64,000 nucleotides of DNA, from NCBI GenBank assembly GCA_016217545.1, contig JACRHT010000017.1:1-64000 (forward strand). The letters run 5' to 3'. This document shows, piece after piece, positions 27,388 through 35,370 of this stretch (positions are counted from its first letter, which is position 1; every line of letters begins with the position of its first letter). A program made the position numbers and the translations under genes. This DNA comes from Opitutia bacterium (lineage in GTDB: Bacteria; Verrucomicrobiota; Verrucomicrobiia; Opitutales; Opitutaceae). The notes below the pieces were generated by a model that searched no databases, was not told the DNA's origin, and saw nothing but the letters and a program-made list of their open reading frames with translations.

Positions 27388-27481
27388 AAGGCGGACCGTA
27401 GGTCGCACCCTTCGTCGCGCAACCAATAAATCTCTGCGGCCGAAAACAAACGCGCCCGCGACTCGGCGCGGGCGCGGAAAC

Positions 27482-27973
27482 TCAGATCTCGTCGGCGTCG
27501 CCTGGGCCCCGGCCCTCCGGCGGCGGGGGCGGCGGACCGTCCTTCCCGTCCGGGGGTGGGCCACGACGCTCGCCCTTCTCGTTGCGGCGTTGCTCGACCA
27601 AGCGCCGTGCGCGTTCGCGCATCTCGGCGTTGAGCTTTTCGAACTTCGCGCGCTGCTCAGGTGTCAGGATCTCGGCGATATCCTTCTCCATGCGTTCGAG
27701 GACGCGGCGGGTTTCCTGGAATCCCTGCTGGCGCAGGCGGGTCAACTCGTCGACGTCGCGGCGCACGATCGGCTTTAGGCGCTCGATCTGCTCGGGCGTG
27801 AGCTTGAGGTGCTCCTCGAGTTTCTTCAGGCGCGCCGGGCCCCAATTTTCGGGGGCGAGGCGCTTGCGGAGCATGTTTTTGCCGACCTCGAGCGTCACGA
27901 AGCCGCCCGCCACACCGCCCGCGAGGAAGATGCCGGTCAACAGCAGGACGAGTTTCCAGGGCTTGTCGGTCAT
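27482..27973 (-). CDS. Spy/CpxP-like membrane-anchored protein with two LTPEQ motifs
   Basis: 163 residues. One N-terminal membrane helix (about 8-28, VLLLTGIFLAGGVAGGFVTL) is followed by an all-helical region (45-130) bearing LKLTPEQIERLKPIV and EILTPEQRAKFEKL. Two LTxxQ motifs are the hallmark of periplasmic Spy/CpxP/CnrX-like stress sensors. The tail is Pro/Gly-rich (PPPPPPEGRGPG). Third gene of an operon: its ATG overlaps the stop of the preceding gene as ATGA. By context it may sense envelope or metal stress for the ECF sigma factor, which is inference. Confidence 0.8.
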   Translation of the reverse strand: MTDKPWKLVLLLTGIFLAGGVAGGFVTLEVGKNMLRKRLAPENWGPARLKKLEEHLKLTPEQIERLKPIVRRDVDELTRLRQQGFQETRRVLERMEKDIAEILTPEQRAKFEKLNAEMRERARRLVEQRRNEKGERRGPPPDGKDGPPPPPPEGRGPGDADEI

Positions 27974-28266
27974 GACTGCGCGAGAATTTCCGTGACGCTA
28001 TCGCCGGTGACCGCCTCGGTCTCCTGTTCGCTCGTGAAAGCCGAGTAGCCGAACGCCACGGCAGCTGCGCTGAGCGCGCAGGCGGCGAAGAGGCCGCGCA
28101 GCGCGAACTTTTCAAACATCGCGCGCGGCAGCACCGCGGCCGGGGCCATGACGCCGAGCGCGGCCACGCGCGTGGCAAAGCCGAACGGCGCGGTCTCATC
28201 GCGATCGTCGGGGGCTTGGCGCGCGGCGGTGGCGAGGCGCAGCCATTGCTGATTATGCGGGTTCAT
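27970..28266 (-). CDS. Small single-pass membrane protein, candidate anti-sigma factor
   Basis: 98 residues, starting MNPHNQQWLRLATAARQAPD. A soluble N-terminal part (about 1-30) precedes hydrophobic segments (about 30-48 and 52-75) and a short extracytoplasmic tail ending in EILAQS. No zinc-binding HxxxCxxC anti-sigma motif is present, so it is not a ZAS-type anti-sigma. Its ATG overlaps the stop of the sigma gene (ATGA), and its own stop overlaps the next ATG in the same way. The position between an ECF sigma gene and a periplasmic sensor-like gene suggests it controls the sigma factor. The family is not recognised. Confidence 0.65.
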   Translation of the reverse strand: MNPHNQQWLRLATAARQAPDDRDETAPFGFATRVAALGVMAPAAVLPRAMFEKFALRGLFAACALSAAAVAFGYSAFTSEQETEAVTGDSVTEILAQS

Positions 28267-28859
28267 GACTTCTCCTGATTTCTGAGTTCTTGAAAGAGCT
28301 TCTGCAACTTCCGACGCGCGCGGAACGCCCGGACTTTGATCATCGACTGGCCCCAGCCGGTCAGAGCCGAGATTTCCGCGACCGACTTTTGCTCGAGGTC
28401 GAGCATCTGGATGACGGTGCGATCGGCGGGCGAGAGCTGGTCGAGGAGCTTTCCGACGAGTTCGCGCGCGGCCATGGAGTCGCTCGGGGTCTCGGCGGTC
28501 GTGTCGCTGAGCACGTTGTCGAGCACCTCGGCCTCGTTTTCCGACAGGTCCGCCCAGCGGAACTCCGGGCGGCGTTTCTGCGCACGGAGCTGGTCGATGC
28601 ACGTCGTCACGGCAATGCGCGACACCCAGTGGGTGAACGGCACGTTGCCTTGATACTGTGCGAGGCGGGTGAACATTTTCAGGAAAACGTCCTGCGCGAG
28701 ATCCTCCTCGGCGACGCGGCGCGGGAGGTGCGAGCGGACGATGCGGATGACCAGCGGGTAAAGGTGTTCGACGAGCTCGCGCGCGGCCGCCTGATCGCGC
28801 GCTCGCACGCGTTCGAGGCAACCGGCCAGATCGAACGTTTCGTCAGCCATGAGGAGCAT
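28263..28859 (-). CDS. RNA polymerase sigma factor, ECF type
   Basis: 198 residues with sigma region 2 (about 25-95; LYPLVIRIVRSHLPRRVAEEDLAQDVFLKMF and VPFTHWVSRIAVTTCIDQLR) and region 4 (about 130-190; LSPADRTVIQMLDLEQKSVAEISALTGW then the recognition helix SMIKVRAFRARRKL). No region 1.1 or 3. The N-terminal methionine could also be Met4. First gene of a three-gene unit with ATGA overlaps to the small membrane protein and the Spy-like protein, suggesting fixed stoichiometry. The target promoter is unknown; the 80-base upstream gap may contain an autoregulated promoter. Confidence 0.92.
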   Translation of the reverse strand: MLLMADETFDLAGCLERVRARDQAAARELVEHLYPLVIRIVRSHLPRRVAEEDLAQDVFLKMFTRLAQYQGNVPFTHWVSRIAVTTCIDQLRAQKRRPEFRWADLSENEAEVLDNVLSDTTAETPSDSMAARELVGKLLDQLSPADRTVIQMLDLEQKSVAEISALTGWGQSMIKVRAFRARRKLQKLFQELRNQEKS

Positions 28860-28939
28860 GGGAGCGGAAAAGGCACGTCATCGGAGACGCCCCGCCCTCC
28901 CCCGCAGTTACGTTTTTACGCGTGCGCACGGCCCTCAAT

Positions 28940-30091
28940 TTACGCCCGGTCGACCTTGCGAAACATCCACACGCCGAGGGTCTGGAACGCGATGTTCGGC
29001 ACCCACATCAGCAAGTCGGGCCGAAACTGCGGCTTGTTGTCGAACCAGCCGAACACGACGGTCGCAAAGTAGTAACCCATCGCCAGCGCGACCGCCACGC
29101 CGAGGTTCGCGCTGGTCTCCTTGCGCGAGACCTTGATGCCGAGGGGAATCGCCAGCAGGGCGAACGACAGCACCGAGAACGCCATCGCACATTTCTCGTG
29201 GAAAACGATCTGCGCTTTCATGCGCTGGCGCTCGCGTTCAGCGCGTTGTTCGCGCGTGAGCGACGGATCGGGGGCGCCGAGGCGTTTCCACTCGGCGTAG
29301 AGCTGCGGGAGCGTGAGCCATTTCAGCTTCGCGGTGACGGTGCGCGAACCGGTCAGGCGCTCCAACGGCAGATAAAAGGTCGCGCGCTCCATCGCCGGGG
29401 CTCCGGCGATGCCGCTGAAATTCTCCGGATCCTTCTCGTCGCGAATTTCCACCTGCGCCCGCTGCACGGTCAGGATGAGGTTGTTGTCCTTTTCGTTGTA
29501 GGTGATGCGGCCCTCGTCGGCGCGGGCGAAGCGCTTCACGCGGCCCTGCGGGTCCACTTCCCAGAGCCAGAAATCCTTCAGCGTGTTGTCGCCCTTCTTC
29601 TCGCCGACGTAGAGCACGATGCCGGGGAAGTCGCGGATGAAGGTTTTCTGGACGATGAAATTCAGCGGGTTCTGCCGCACCGCGTCCGCGAGCATGCGCT
29701 GCTGGGTCAGCCGCGCCGTCGGCATGAATTGGAAATTCACCAGCAGATTCACCGCGACGCCGCACAGCGCGAAAAAGAAAATCGGCGCCGAAATCCCCGC
29801 CACGCTCACGCCCGACGCGCGGATCGCCGTGATCTCGCGATCCGAGGACATCCGCCCGAGCACCAGCAGCACGCCCGTCAGGATCCCCATCGGCAGTGCA
29901 TAGGGCATGACAAACGGCACCAACAACCCCACCAACTCCAGCAGCGTGAACAAATCGAGCTGCCCCGCCAGCGCCGGCCCGAGCAGATCCTTCAACGCGT
30001 TCCCGATCATCAGCACGAACGCGAACACACCGACCGAGGCCAGGCACGTCAGCGCGACGTTGGCGAAGATGTGGCGGTGCAGGAGCTTCAT
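28940..30091 (-). CDS. LptF/LptG-family lipopolysaccharide export permease
   Basis: Inner-membrane component of the Lpt bridge that extracts LPS for transport to the outer membrane. The 383-residue chain has three N-terminal helices (about 10-115), a periplasmic beta-jellyroll region (about 120-290) and three C-terminal helices (about 300-375), with KCAMAFSVLSFALLAIPLGI as in YjgP/YjgQ proteins. LptF and LptG cannot be separated confidently. The ATG at 30091 directly follows an alternative GTG. The gene is divergent from rlmN across a repeat-filled gap; its partner permease is not in the window. Confidence 0.88.
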   Translation of the reverse strand: MKLLHRHIFANVALTCLASVGVFAFVLMIGNALKDLLGPALAGQLDLFTLLELVGLLVPFVMPYALPMGILTGVLLVLGRMSSDREITAIRASGVSVAGISAPIFFFALCGVAVNLLVNFQFMPTARLTQQRMLADAVRQNPLNFIVQKTFIRDFPGIVLYVGEKKGDNTLKDFWLWEVDPQGRVKRFARADEGRITYNEKDNNLILTVQRAQVEIRDEKDPENFSGIAGAPAMERATFYLPLERLTGSRTVTAKLKWLTLPQLYAEWKRLGAPDPSLTREQRAERERQRMKAQIVFHEKCAMAFSVLSFALLAIPLGIKVSRKETSANLGVAVALAMGYYFATVVFGWFDNKPQFRPDLLMWVPNIAFQTLGVWMFRKVDRA

Positions 30092-30099
30092 CACAGGCG

Positions 30100-30213
30100 A
30101 GTTGAGAGTTGAGGGTTGAGAGTTGAGAGTTCAACCACAACGTCGCAGTTCCGCACGGCCCTTCGGTCGGCTTTGCCGCTCTCAACTCTCAACTCTCAGC
30201 TCTCAACCCTCAA
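30100..30213. repeat. Paired inverted heptamer array before rlmN
   Basis: GAGTTGA-type units fill 30100-30132 and CTCAACT/CTCAGCT-type units fill 30179-30213, in opposite orientation, so a large stem-loop is possible. The array occupies the whole leader of rlmN and separates it from the Lpt permease gene. Confidence 0.65.
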
Positions 30214-31340
30214 TTCCCCTGGCCTTCGTCCCCGCCCAACCCGCTATCTACGGCGAAACCCTCGACACGCTCACCGCCGCCCTCACGGCCGCGGGGCAGC
30301 CGGCATTTCGCGCGCGCCAGATCCTCGACTGGCTCTACAAGAAGCGGGTTCGCACTTGGGACGAGATGACGAACCTCCCGAAGGACCTGCGCACCTGGCT
30401 CGCCGCGACCTACGACATCGAGCCGACTTCATTCGTCCTCGACCGCCAGTCCGGCGACGAAACCGACAAGCTCCTCCTCGAACTCCGCGACCGCTCGCTC
30501 ATCGAGACCGTCATCATCCGCGCCCCGATGACCGGCGTCGGCGTCGACCGCTCGCGCAAGACCATCTGCATTTCCACGCAGGTCGGTTGCGCGATGGGTT
30601 GCAAGTTCTGCGCCTCCGGCCTCGAAGGCCTGAAGCGCAATCTCAGCGCCGGCGAGATCGTCCACCAACTCATCCAAATCTGCCGCCAGGAGGACGCCCA
30701 CACGCCACGCGCCCGCGCCGAACTCGCCTCCTTCGACAACATCGTCGTCATGGGCATGGGCGAGCCGCTCCACAACTACGACGGCATCATCCGCGCGCTC
30801 ACCATCGTGAACGCCGAATGGGGCCTCGGCTTCGGCGCGCGCCGCATCACGCTCTCTACCTCTGGCCTCGTCCCGAAGATTCTCCAACTCGCCGACGAGC
30901 CCATCGGCATCCGCCTCGCCATCTCGCTCCACGGCGCCACCGACGCCGTCCGCGAGCAGATCATGCCGGTGAACAAGCGCTACCCGCTCGCCGAACTGTT
31001 GCCGGCCGTGCGCACGTTCTCGGAAAAACACGGCCGCATGGTCACGCTCGAGTTCATCCTCATCGAGGAAATCAACGACTCGCTCGAGCAGGCAGAAAAA
31101 CTCCGCGACATCGCGCTCGATCTGCACGCGCACGTGAACCTCATTCCCTACAACACCGTGCAAGGCCTGCCGTGGAAACGCCCGTCGCTCACGCGCCAGG
31201 AACGCTTCGCCGACATCCTGCGCGCCGCCGATGTCTCCGTGACGCTTCGCCGCGAAAAAGGCCACGACATCGCCGCCGCCTGCGGCCAGCTCCGCCTCCA
31301 AACGGAAAAAGCCCGCGACGCCGGCGCCCCGGTCGCGTGA
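30123..31340 (+). CDS. rlmN: Dual-specificity 23S rRNA/tRNA (adenine-C2) methyltransferase RlmN
   Basis: Radical-SAM enzyme that methylates A2503 of 23S rRNA and A37 of some tRNAs. The cluster motif CAMGCKFCASG (CxxxCxxC) is present, as are VVMGMGEPLHNYD, the SAM region RRITLSTSGLVPKI, LAISLHGATDAVREQIMP and the C-terminal GHDIAAACGQL with a conserved cysteine. The conserved protein begins at about AQPAIYGETLDTL (30231). No ATG or GTG lies close by in frame: candidates are TTG 30123, inside the repeat array, or CTG 30219. The TTG is listed here, but the first 32 codons are repeat-derived and the true start may be 30219. Confidence 0.9.
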   Translation: MRVQPQRRSSARPFGRLCRSQLSTLSSQPSIPLAFVPAQPAIYGETLDTLTAALTAAGQPAFRARQILDWLYKKRVRTWDEMTNLPKDLRTWLAATYDIEPTSFVLDRQSGDETDKLLLELRDRSLIETVIIRAPMTGVGVDRSRKTICISTQVGCAMGCKFCASGLEGLKRNLSAGEIVHQLIQICRQEDAHTPRARAELASFDNIVVMGMGEPLHNYDGIIRALTIVNAEWGLGFGARRITLSTSGLVPKILQLADEPIGIRLAISLHGATDAVREQIMPVNKRYPLAELLPAVRTFSEKHGRMVTLEFILIEEINDSLEQAEKLRDIALDLHAHVNLIPYNTVQGLPWKRPSLTRQERFADILRAADVSVTLRREKGHDIAAACGQLRLQTEKARDAGAPVA

Positions 31341-31394
31341 GGCAAGGCCGCGGACTCCGCTCCGCGCCGCCCGCCCTTCGCCTTCGGAAATCCT

Positions 31395-31472
31395 GTGGGA
31401 GTGACCTTGGTCGCGACACGCGACGCGCGCGGACCTTTTCCGGTGCAAAGTCGCGAGCAAGCTCGCTGCCAG
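31395..31472. repeat. REP-like palindrome pair between rlmN and metF
   Basis: A GTGG head at 31395 precedes an imperfect hairpin (GTGACC-TT-GGTCGC); a perfect one (GCGAG-CAAG-CTCGC) lies at 31453-31466. The pattern resembles REP pairs but the second head is not clear. The 258-base gap 31341-31598 holds nothing else recognisable. Confidence 0.45.
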
Positions 31473-31598
31473 GCTTGTTCACGGCGGCGGAGGCGCCCGG
31501 TCGCCTGACGCCGCCCCGTGTTCCGGCCCGCTTCTCCGGTCGTCCGGTGACGCGATCCGCTCTCGACACACATCCTCGAATCCGGATGCATTGATGCC

Positions 31599-32474
31599 AT
31601 GTCAGCCGACCGCCCGATCTCCGACCTCTTCGCCAGCCGCAAGACTGTGCGTTCGCTCGAATTCTTCCCGCCGAAGGACGACGCGCAGATGGAGATGCTG
31701 CACAACTCCGCCAGCGCGCTACAGCGCATCGCACCCGACTTCGTGTCGATCACCTACGGCGCCGGCGGCACCACGCGCGAGCGCACGGCCCGCTCCGCCG
31801 CGCTGCTGAAAAAGGACTTCGGCTTCACCGTCATGCCGCACCTCACGTGCGTCGGCCACTCGCGCACGGAGCTGAACGACATCGCCGATCGCCTCCACGC
31901 CGACGGCTTCCGCAACATCATGACGCTCCGCGGCGACCTGCCGAAGGATCCGAACTTCCAACCCGCACCCGACGGCCTGCGCTACGCCGCCGAACTCGTC
32001 GCGCTCCTGAAGGCGCGTCACTCCGATTTCTGCCTCGGCGTCGCCGGCTATCCGGAAAAGCACCCGCAAGCCACGACCCTCGGCGCGGACCTCGACAACT
32101 TGAAACGCAAGGTCGACGCCGGCGCGGACTTCATCACCACGCAGCTCTTCTTCGACAACTCGCTCTATTACCGCTTCGTCGAGCAATGCCGCGAGCGCGA
32201 CATCAACGTCCCGATCATCCCCGGCATCATGCCCGTGCTCTCGCTGAAGCAGATCAAGCGCTTCACGGAAATGTGCGGCGCGCATCTGCCGGCGAAACTC
32301 GTCACGCGTCTCGAAGCCGCGCAGGAAAACCCCGACGTCGTGGAAATCATCGGCCTCGACTGGGCCTTCACGCAGATCCGCGGCCTCCTCGCCAACGGCG
32401 CGCCGGGCTACCACCTCTACATCATGAACCGCGCGAAGAGCGCGCTCGCACTCGCCGCCGGCTTGGCCGCGTAA
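31599..32474 (+). CDS. metF: 5,10-methylenetetrahydrofolate reductase
   Basis: FAD enzyme that makes 5-methyl-THF for methionine synthesis. The 291 residues have the TIM-barrel landmarks SLEFFPPKDD, DFVSITYGAGGTTRERT, PHLTCVGHSRTEL, NIMTLRGDLPKD, GVAGYPEKHPQA, KRKVDAGADFITTQLFFDN and IPGIMPVLSLKQIKRF. The folate/NADH Glu (EFFP) and Asp (GDLP) positions are intact. Length is normal for the bacterial form. No SAM riboswitch was recognised in the upstream gap. Confidence 0.95.
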   Translation: MSADRPISDLFASRKTVRSLEFFPPKDDAQMEMLHNSASALQRIAPDFVSITYGAGGTTRERTARSAALLKKDFGFTVMPHLTCVGHSRTELNDIADRLHADGFRNIMTLRGDLPKDPNFQPAPDGLRYAAELVALLKARHSDFCLGVAGYPEKHPQATTLGADLDNLKRKVDAGADFITTQLFFDNSLYYRFVEQCRERDINVPIIPGIMPVLSLKQIKRFTEMCGAHLPAKLVTRLEAAQENPDVVEIIGLDWAFTQIRGLLANGAPGYHLYIMNRAKSALALAAGLAA

Positions 32475-32600
32475 CGAGGCTCGCGAAATGTCATCGCACC
32501 GCACTCGCGTCCTCCTCGGCCCGATTCCGGGCCGCAGCGACGGCACGGAGTTGACGAATCGCCGCGCGGCAGCTGGCACCGCGCCACCCGCGCCGATCGC

Positions 32601-32624
32601 CGCGCCCCCTCGGGGCGCGCCGCG
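32601..32624 (+). promoter_or_regulatory. Hairpin abutting the start codon of the [2Fe-2S] gene
   Basis: An 8-base GC stem (CGCGCCCC / GGGGCGCG, loop CTC) at 32601-32619 ends five bases before the ATG at 32625. It could occlude ribosome entry. The core CCCTCGGGG resembles the hairpin at 41608-41629, which also lies just before a start codon. Confidence 0.35.
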
Positions 32625-32930
32625 ATGAGCGCGCCGGTCAACGCCACCACGCAACCAACTCCCGCTTCACCGCCAGCGCCGGTCATCGCGCTTTGCTTCG
32701 GCTCCGCCTGCCACCAACGCCGCGGTTACCGCCTGCTGCCGATCTTCGAGGAACTCATCGCGCGGCACGGACTCGCCGGCCGCGTCGAATTGAAAGGCGC
32801 GTTCTGCCTCGAGAATTGCCCGCGCGGGCCATCGGTGAAGATCGGCGACCGCGTCTTCTCGGGCATCGAGGAGGCGAGCGCCGCTGAATTTTTCGCGCGC
32901 GAGATCCTCCCGCTCTGTCCCCCTGCGTGA
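32625..32930 (+). CDS. Thioredoxin-like [2Fe-2S] ferredoxin-type protein
   Basis: 101 residues. After a Pro/Ala-rich N terminus, the thioredoxin-like [2Fe-2S] fold carries four cysteines in the NuoE-type pattern: Cys24 and Cys29 (CFGSAC), Cys61 and Cys65 (CLENCPRGP). It probably relays single electrons between a redox partner and the downstream sensor. The stop lies one base before the ATG of the PAS gene, so it heads a tight three-gene operon. Similar small ferredoxins accompany [FeFe]-hydrogenases in other bacteria; no hydrogenase is nearby here. Confidence 0.85.
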   Translation: MSAPVNATTQPTPASPPAPVIALCFGSACHQRRGYRLLPIFEELIARHGLAGRVELKGAFCLENCPRGPSVKIGDRVFSGIEEASAAEFFAREILPLCPPA

Positions 32931-32931
32931 T

Positions 32932-33435
32932 ATGGACCCTCACACCGCACTCTGGAAACAACTCTGGGATCACGACCCGAACGGCCTGCTCGTGCTCGAC
33001 GAGCAGATGCAGATCGTCGTGGTGAATCCGGCGTTCTGCCGGATGTTTCGCTCGCCACCGGAGACGCTGCTCGGCCGCCCCGCTGCGTCGATCATCGACG
33101 AGCTCGACGATTTTCGCCACGCACTGGCCACCGGCCACAAGGTCATGGGGCCGAAGCGCGAATATCCGCGCCACGAACTGTTCGCGCGCGCGCTGACTTT
33201 TGCCGTGCCAGGCGAGCGGCTCGTCGCCGGCATCTTCGTCGATCTGACCGCGGAGTGGAAACAGGAGAAGGAGATCGCCGCGCTCCGCCATGAAGCGGTG
33301 CAGGAAGTGCGGCAGGTCGTCGACAAGCAGATGCGCGTCGCGCAGGAGATCGCCGGCCTGCTCGGCGAGGCCACGGCCGAGACCAAGGTCAGCCTGCTCC
33401 ACTTGCTCGAGTTGCTCGGCAAGGAGAAGCACTGA
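32932..33435 (+). CDS. PAS-domain protein with C-terminal coiled helix
   Basis: 167 residues. A PAS fold spans about 12-115 (DPNGLLVLDEQMQIVVVNPAFCRMF, LLGRPAASII, then a beta-sheet ending VAGIFVDLTAEW). A charged helix (about 112-165, EKEIAALRHEAVQEVRQVVDK) follows, typical of signal transfer. There is no kinase, cyclase or HTH output. Cys in NPAFCRMF is the only cysteine. Adjacent stop and start codons (one base apart on both sides) tie it to the [2Fe-2S] protein and the SpoIIE phosphatase. It probably links the redox input to the phosphatase, which is inference. Confidence 0.82.
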   Translation: MDPHTALWKQLWDHDPNGLLVLDEQMQIVVVNPAFCRMFRSPPETLLGRPAASIIDELDDFRHALATGHKVMGPKREYPRHELFARALTFAVPGERLVAGIFVDLTAEWKQEKEIAALRHEAVQEVRQVVDKQMRVAQEIAGLLGEATAETKVSLLHLLELLGKEKH

Positions 33436-33436
33436 G

Positions 33437-34594
33437 ATGCCCTACTACGATACCGCCGCATCGAGCCTGAACCACCACGGCGAGGAGCTGTGCGGCGATC
33501 AGGTGAAGATCCTGCGCACGCCGGAAAAGCTGCTGATCGTTCTTTCCGACGGCCTCGGCAGCGGCGTGAAGGCGAACATCCTCGCCCGCCTCACCTCGGA
33601 GATCCTCGTCACGATGGTGCGCGCTGGCGCGCCGCTCGCGGACGTGCTCGAAACCGTCATCGGCACGCTGCCGACGTGCAAAGTCCGCGAAATCGCCTAC
33701 GCCGCCTTCGTGGTGCTCGAGGTGGATCTCGCGAACGGACGGTTTCAGGTGATTAATTTCGACTGCCCGGCGCCGTTCCTCATTCGCGACGGCGAACTCG
33801 TTGAATTGCCGATGCGCACCGAGAGCATCTGCGGGCGCACGCTACACTTCTCCGCCGGCACGCTGCAACTCGGGGACTTCTTCGGCGTGATCAGCGACGG
33901 CGTCATGTATGCCGGCCTCGGCACGCTCATGAACTTCGGCTGGGGTCGCGTCCAGATCGCCGATTTCCTCGTGCGTTCCCTGCGCGAGCGCCCCGCCGCC
34001 GCGACCACCGTCGTGCGGGAAGTCATCGAAAAGACCGGCGAACTCTACGGCGGCGAACCCGGCGACGATGCCTCGCTCGTAGGCCTGCTTGTGCGCGAGC
34101 CAAGTCGCCTGATGGTGTTCACCGGCCCGCCGACCGATCCCGCGAGCGACGCGCCGGCCGTGGACCGCTTGATCGCCTTCAACGGCCGGAAAGCCGTTTG
34201 CGGCGGCACCACCGGGAACATCGTGGGCCAGCACCTCGGCCACTTGGTCCGGATCGACACGACGACGTTGCGCGAGGACGTGCCACCGATCGGCATCCTG
34301 CCGGAAATCGACCTGGTCACCGAGGGAGTCCTCACGCTCGCCAAGACTCTGCGCCTGCTCAAATCCTCCGGCGGCGATCGCCATCAACTCCCGCCTGATC
34401 GCCACGGTGCGACGCTGCTCGCGCAAGAGCTGCTGGCCGCCGACGAAATCCACATCCTCGCGGGTGAGCAGGTGAACCCTTACTATCAGAATCCGCTCCT
34501 GCCGCGAAACATCTCCATCCGTCACAACCTTGTGGAGCAAATCGTCGAGACGCTCACCGCCTGCCACAAGCACGTGACGATCGAGTGGCTGTAG
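33437..34594 (+). CDS. SpoIIE-type PP2C serine phosphatase
   Basis: 385 residues. The PP2C/SpoIIE domain (about 1-215) opens YYDTAASSLNHHGEELCGD and keeps the metal-binding LSDGLGSGVKANILARL, VISDGVMYAG and PGDDASLVGLLV. Residues 220-385 form a second conserved-looking domain (LIAFNGRKAVCGGTTGNIVG, DLVTEGVLTLAKTL) that I do not recognise by name. Such phosphatases usually act on anti-anti-sigma (STAS) proteins. This subtype, with EELCGD, is one I associate with operons for putative sensory [FeFe]-hydrogenases in Firmicutes. ATG one base after the PAS gene stop; it ends tail to tail with the next gene. Confidence 0.88.
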   Translation: MPYYDTAASSLNHHGEELCGDQVKILRTPEKLLIVLSDGLGSGVKANILARLTSEILVTMVRAGAPLADVLETVIGTLPTCKVREIAYAAFVVLEVDLANGRFQVINFDCPAPFLIRDGELVELPMRTESICGRTLHFSAGTLQLGDFFGVISDGVMYAGLGTLMNFGWGRVQIADFLVRSLRERPAAATTVVREVIEKTGELYGGEPGDDASLVGLLVREPSRLMVFTGPPTDPASDAPAVDRLIAFNGRKAVCGGTTGNIVGQHLGHLVRIDTTTLREDVPPIGILPEIDLVTEGVLTLAKTLRLLKSSGGDRHQLPPDRHGATLLAQELLAADEIHILAGEQVNPYYQNPLLPRNISIRHNLVEQIVETLTACHKHVTIEWL

Positions 34595-34954
34595 TTAGTC
34601 GCCCGCACGGAATTCGCGCACCACGCGAATGGCTCCGACGATCCGCGCATTGAACTCCGCAAGTTCCTCCGCCGGCACCCACAGCTCTTGTTGGTCCGAA
34701 CGACCCACGCACTTGCGCTCGAACTTCGAGCAATACGCCGCCTCCACCTCGAAAGCCGTCACGTAACCCACGTTGCCGTTTGCGCTATCGCGAGTGTTCC
34801 AGTCGCGCGCGATTTGAATCGCGTAGTCCTCCGACAAAACCGGATAGAAAATCGATTGCCACGCAAGGCGCGGTGGGAAGACCCGAAAATTCGCTGCCTG
34901 GATCAGATCGAGTTCCTTCTGACCAACTGGACGATAGAGAGTCACCGTTTCCAT
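34595..34954 (-). CDS. Conserved small protein of unknown function
   Basis: 119 residues beginning METVTLYRPVGQKELDLI, with FPPRLAWQSIFYPVLSEDYA and IARDWNTRD. I associate this pattern with small proteins often labelled ADP-ribosylation/crystallin J1 in databases, a label not supported by any catalytic motif seen here. Mildly acidic, no signal peptide or membrane helix, two cysteines. The stop codon TAA directly adjoins the stop of the convergent SpoIIE gene. Seven bases separate it from the SUI1 gene upstream, so the two are probably co-transcribed. Confidence 0.7.
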   Translation of the reverse strand: METVTLYRPVGQKELDLIQAANFRVFPPRLAWQSIFYPVLSEDYAIQIARDWNTRDSANGNVGYVTAFEVEAAYCSKFERKCVGRSDQQELWVPAEELAEFNARIVGAIRVVREFRAGD

Positions 34955-34961
34955 CGCACCC

Positions 34962-35357
34962 TCACCCGCCCGCGAACACGGGCCGGAAACCCGCTTCGCT
35001 CAGAATCGCCGCGATCTTCTCCCGCTGGTCGCCTTGGATCTCGATATCGCCGTCCTTCACGGTGCCGCCGCAGCCGCACGCGTTGCGCATCTTTTTCGCG
35101 AGTTGCTCCTTTTCGGGCAGGCCGATCCCGACGAATCCCGTGACGAGCGTCACCGTCTTGCCGCCTCGCCCGGCTGTCGTGCGCTTGATGTCCACGCGAC
35201 CGCGGTTCGTGTTCGGTTGGGAGCGGGAGGAAACTTGGCGCGGTTGCGCAGGCGCATTCTGCGGCACTGACGGCAGTCCCGCCGTGTTGAGCGCGCCGAA
35301 GGGATTCTGCCCGAGCGATTGCCCGCCGTCCGTGGGAACTTTGCCGCCGTTGTTCAT
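34962..35357 (-). CDS. yciH: SUI1/eIF1-like translation factor (YciH type)
   Basis: 131 residues. The C-terminal 80 form the SUI1 fold: GRVDIKRTTAGRGGKTVTLVTG, the basic loop, KKMRNACGCGGTVKDGDIEIQG and IAAILSEAGF. The N-terminal 50 residues are Asn/Pro/Gln-rich and probably disordered. Bacterial YciH binds the 30S subunit and can affect initiation fidelity. It sits between two small genes of unknown function on the same strand with short gaps (7 and 13 bases), so the three likely form an operon. Confidence 0.88.
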   Translation of the reverse strand: MNNGGKVPTDGGQSLGQNPFGALNTAGLPSVPQNAPAQPRQVSSRSQPNTNRGRVDIKRTTAGRGGKTVTLVTGFVGIGLPEKEQLAKKMRNACGCGGTVKDGDIEIQGDQREKIAAILSEAGFRPVFAGG

Positions 35358-35370
35358 GGAAGACCGAAAA

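Noticed and set aside
31341-31598. SAM or other riboswitch before metF
   Set aside because: No conserved riboswitch core was seen; the gap consists of GC hairpins of REP type.
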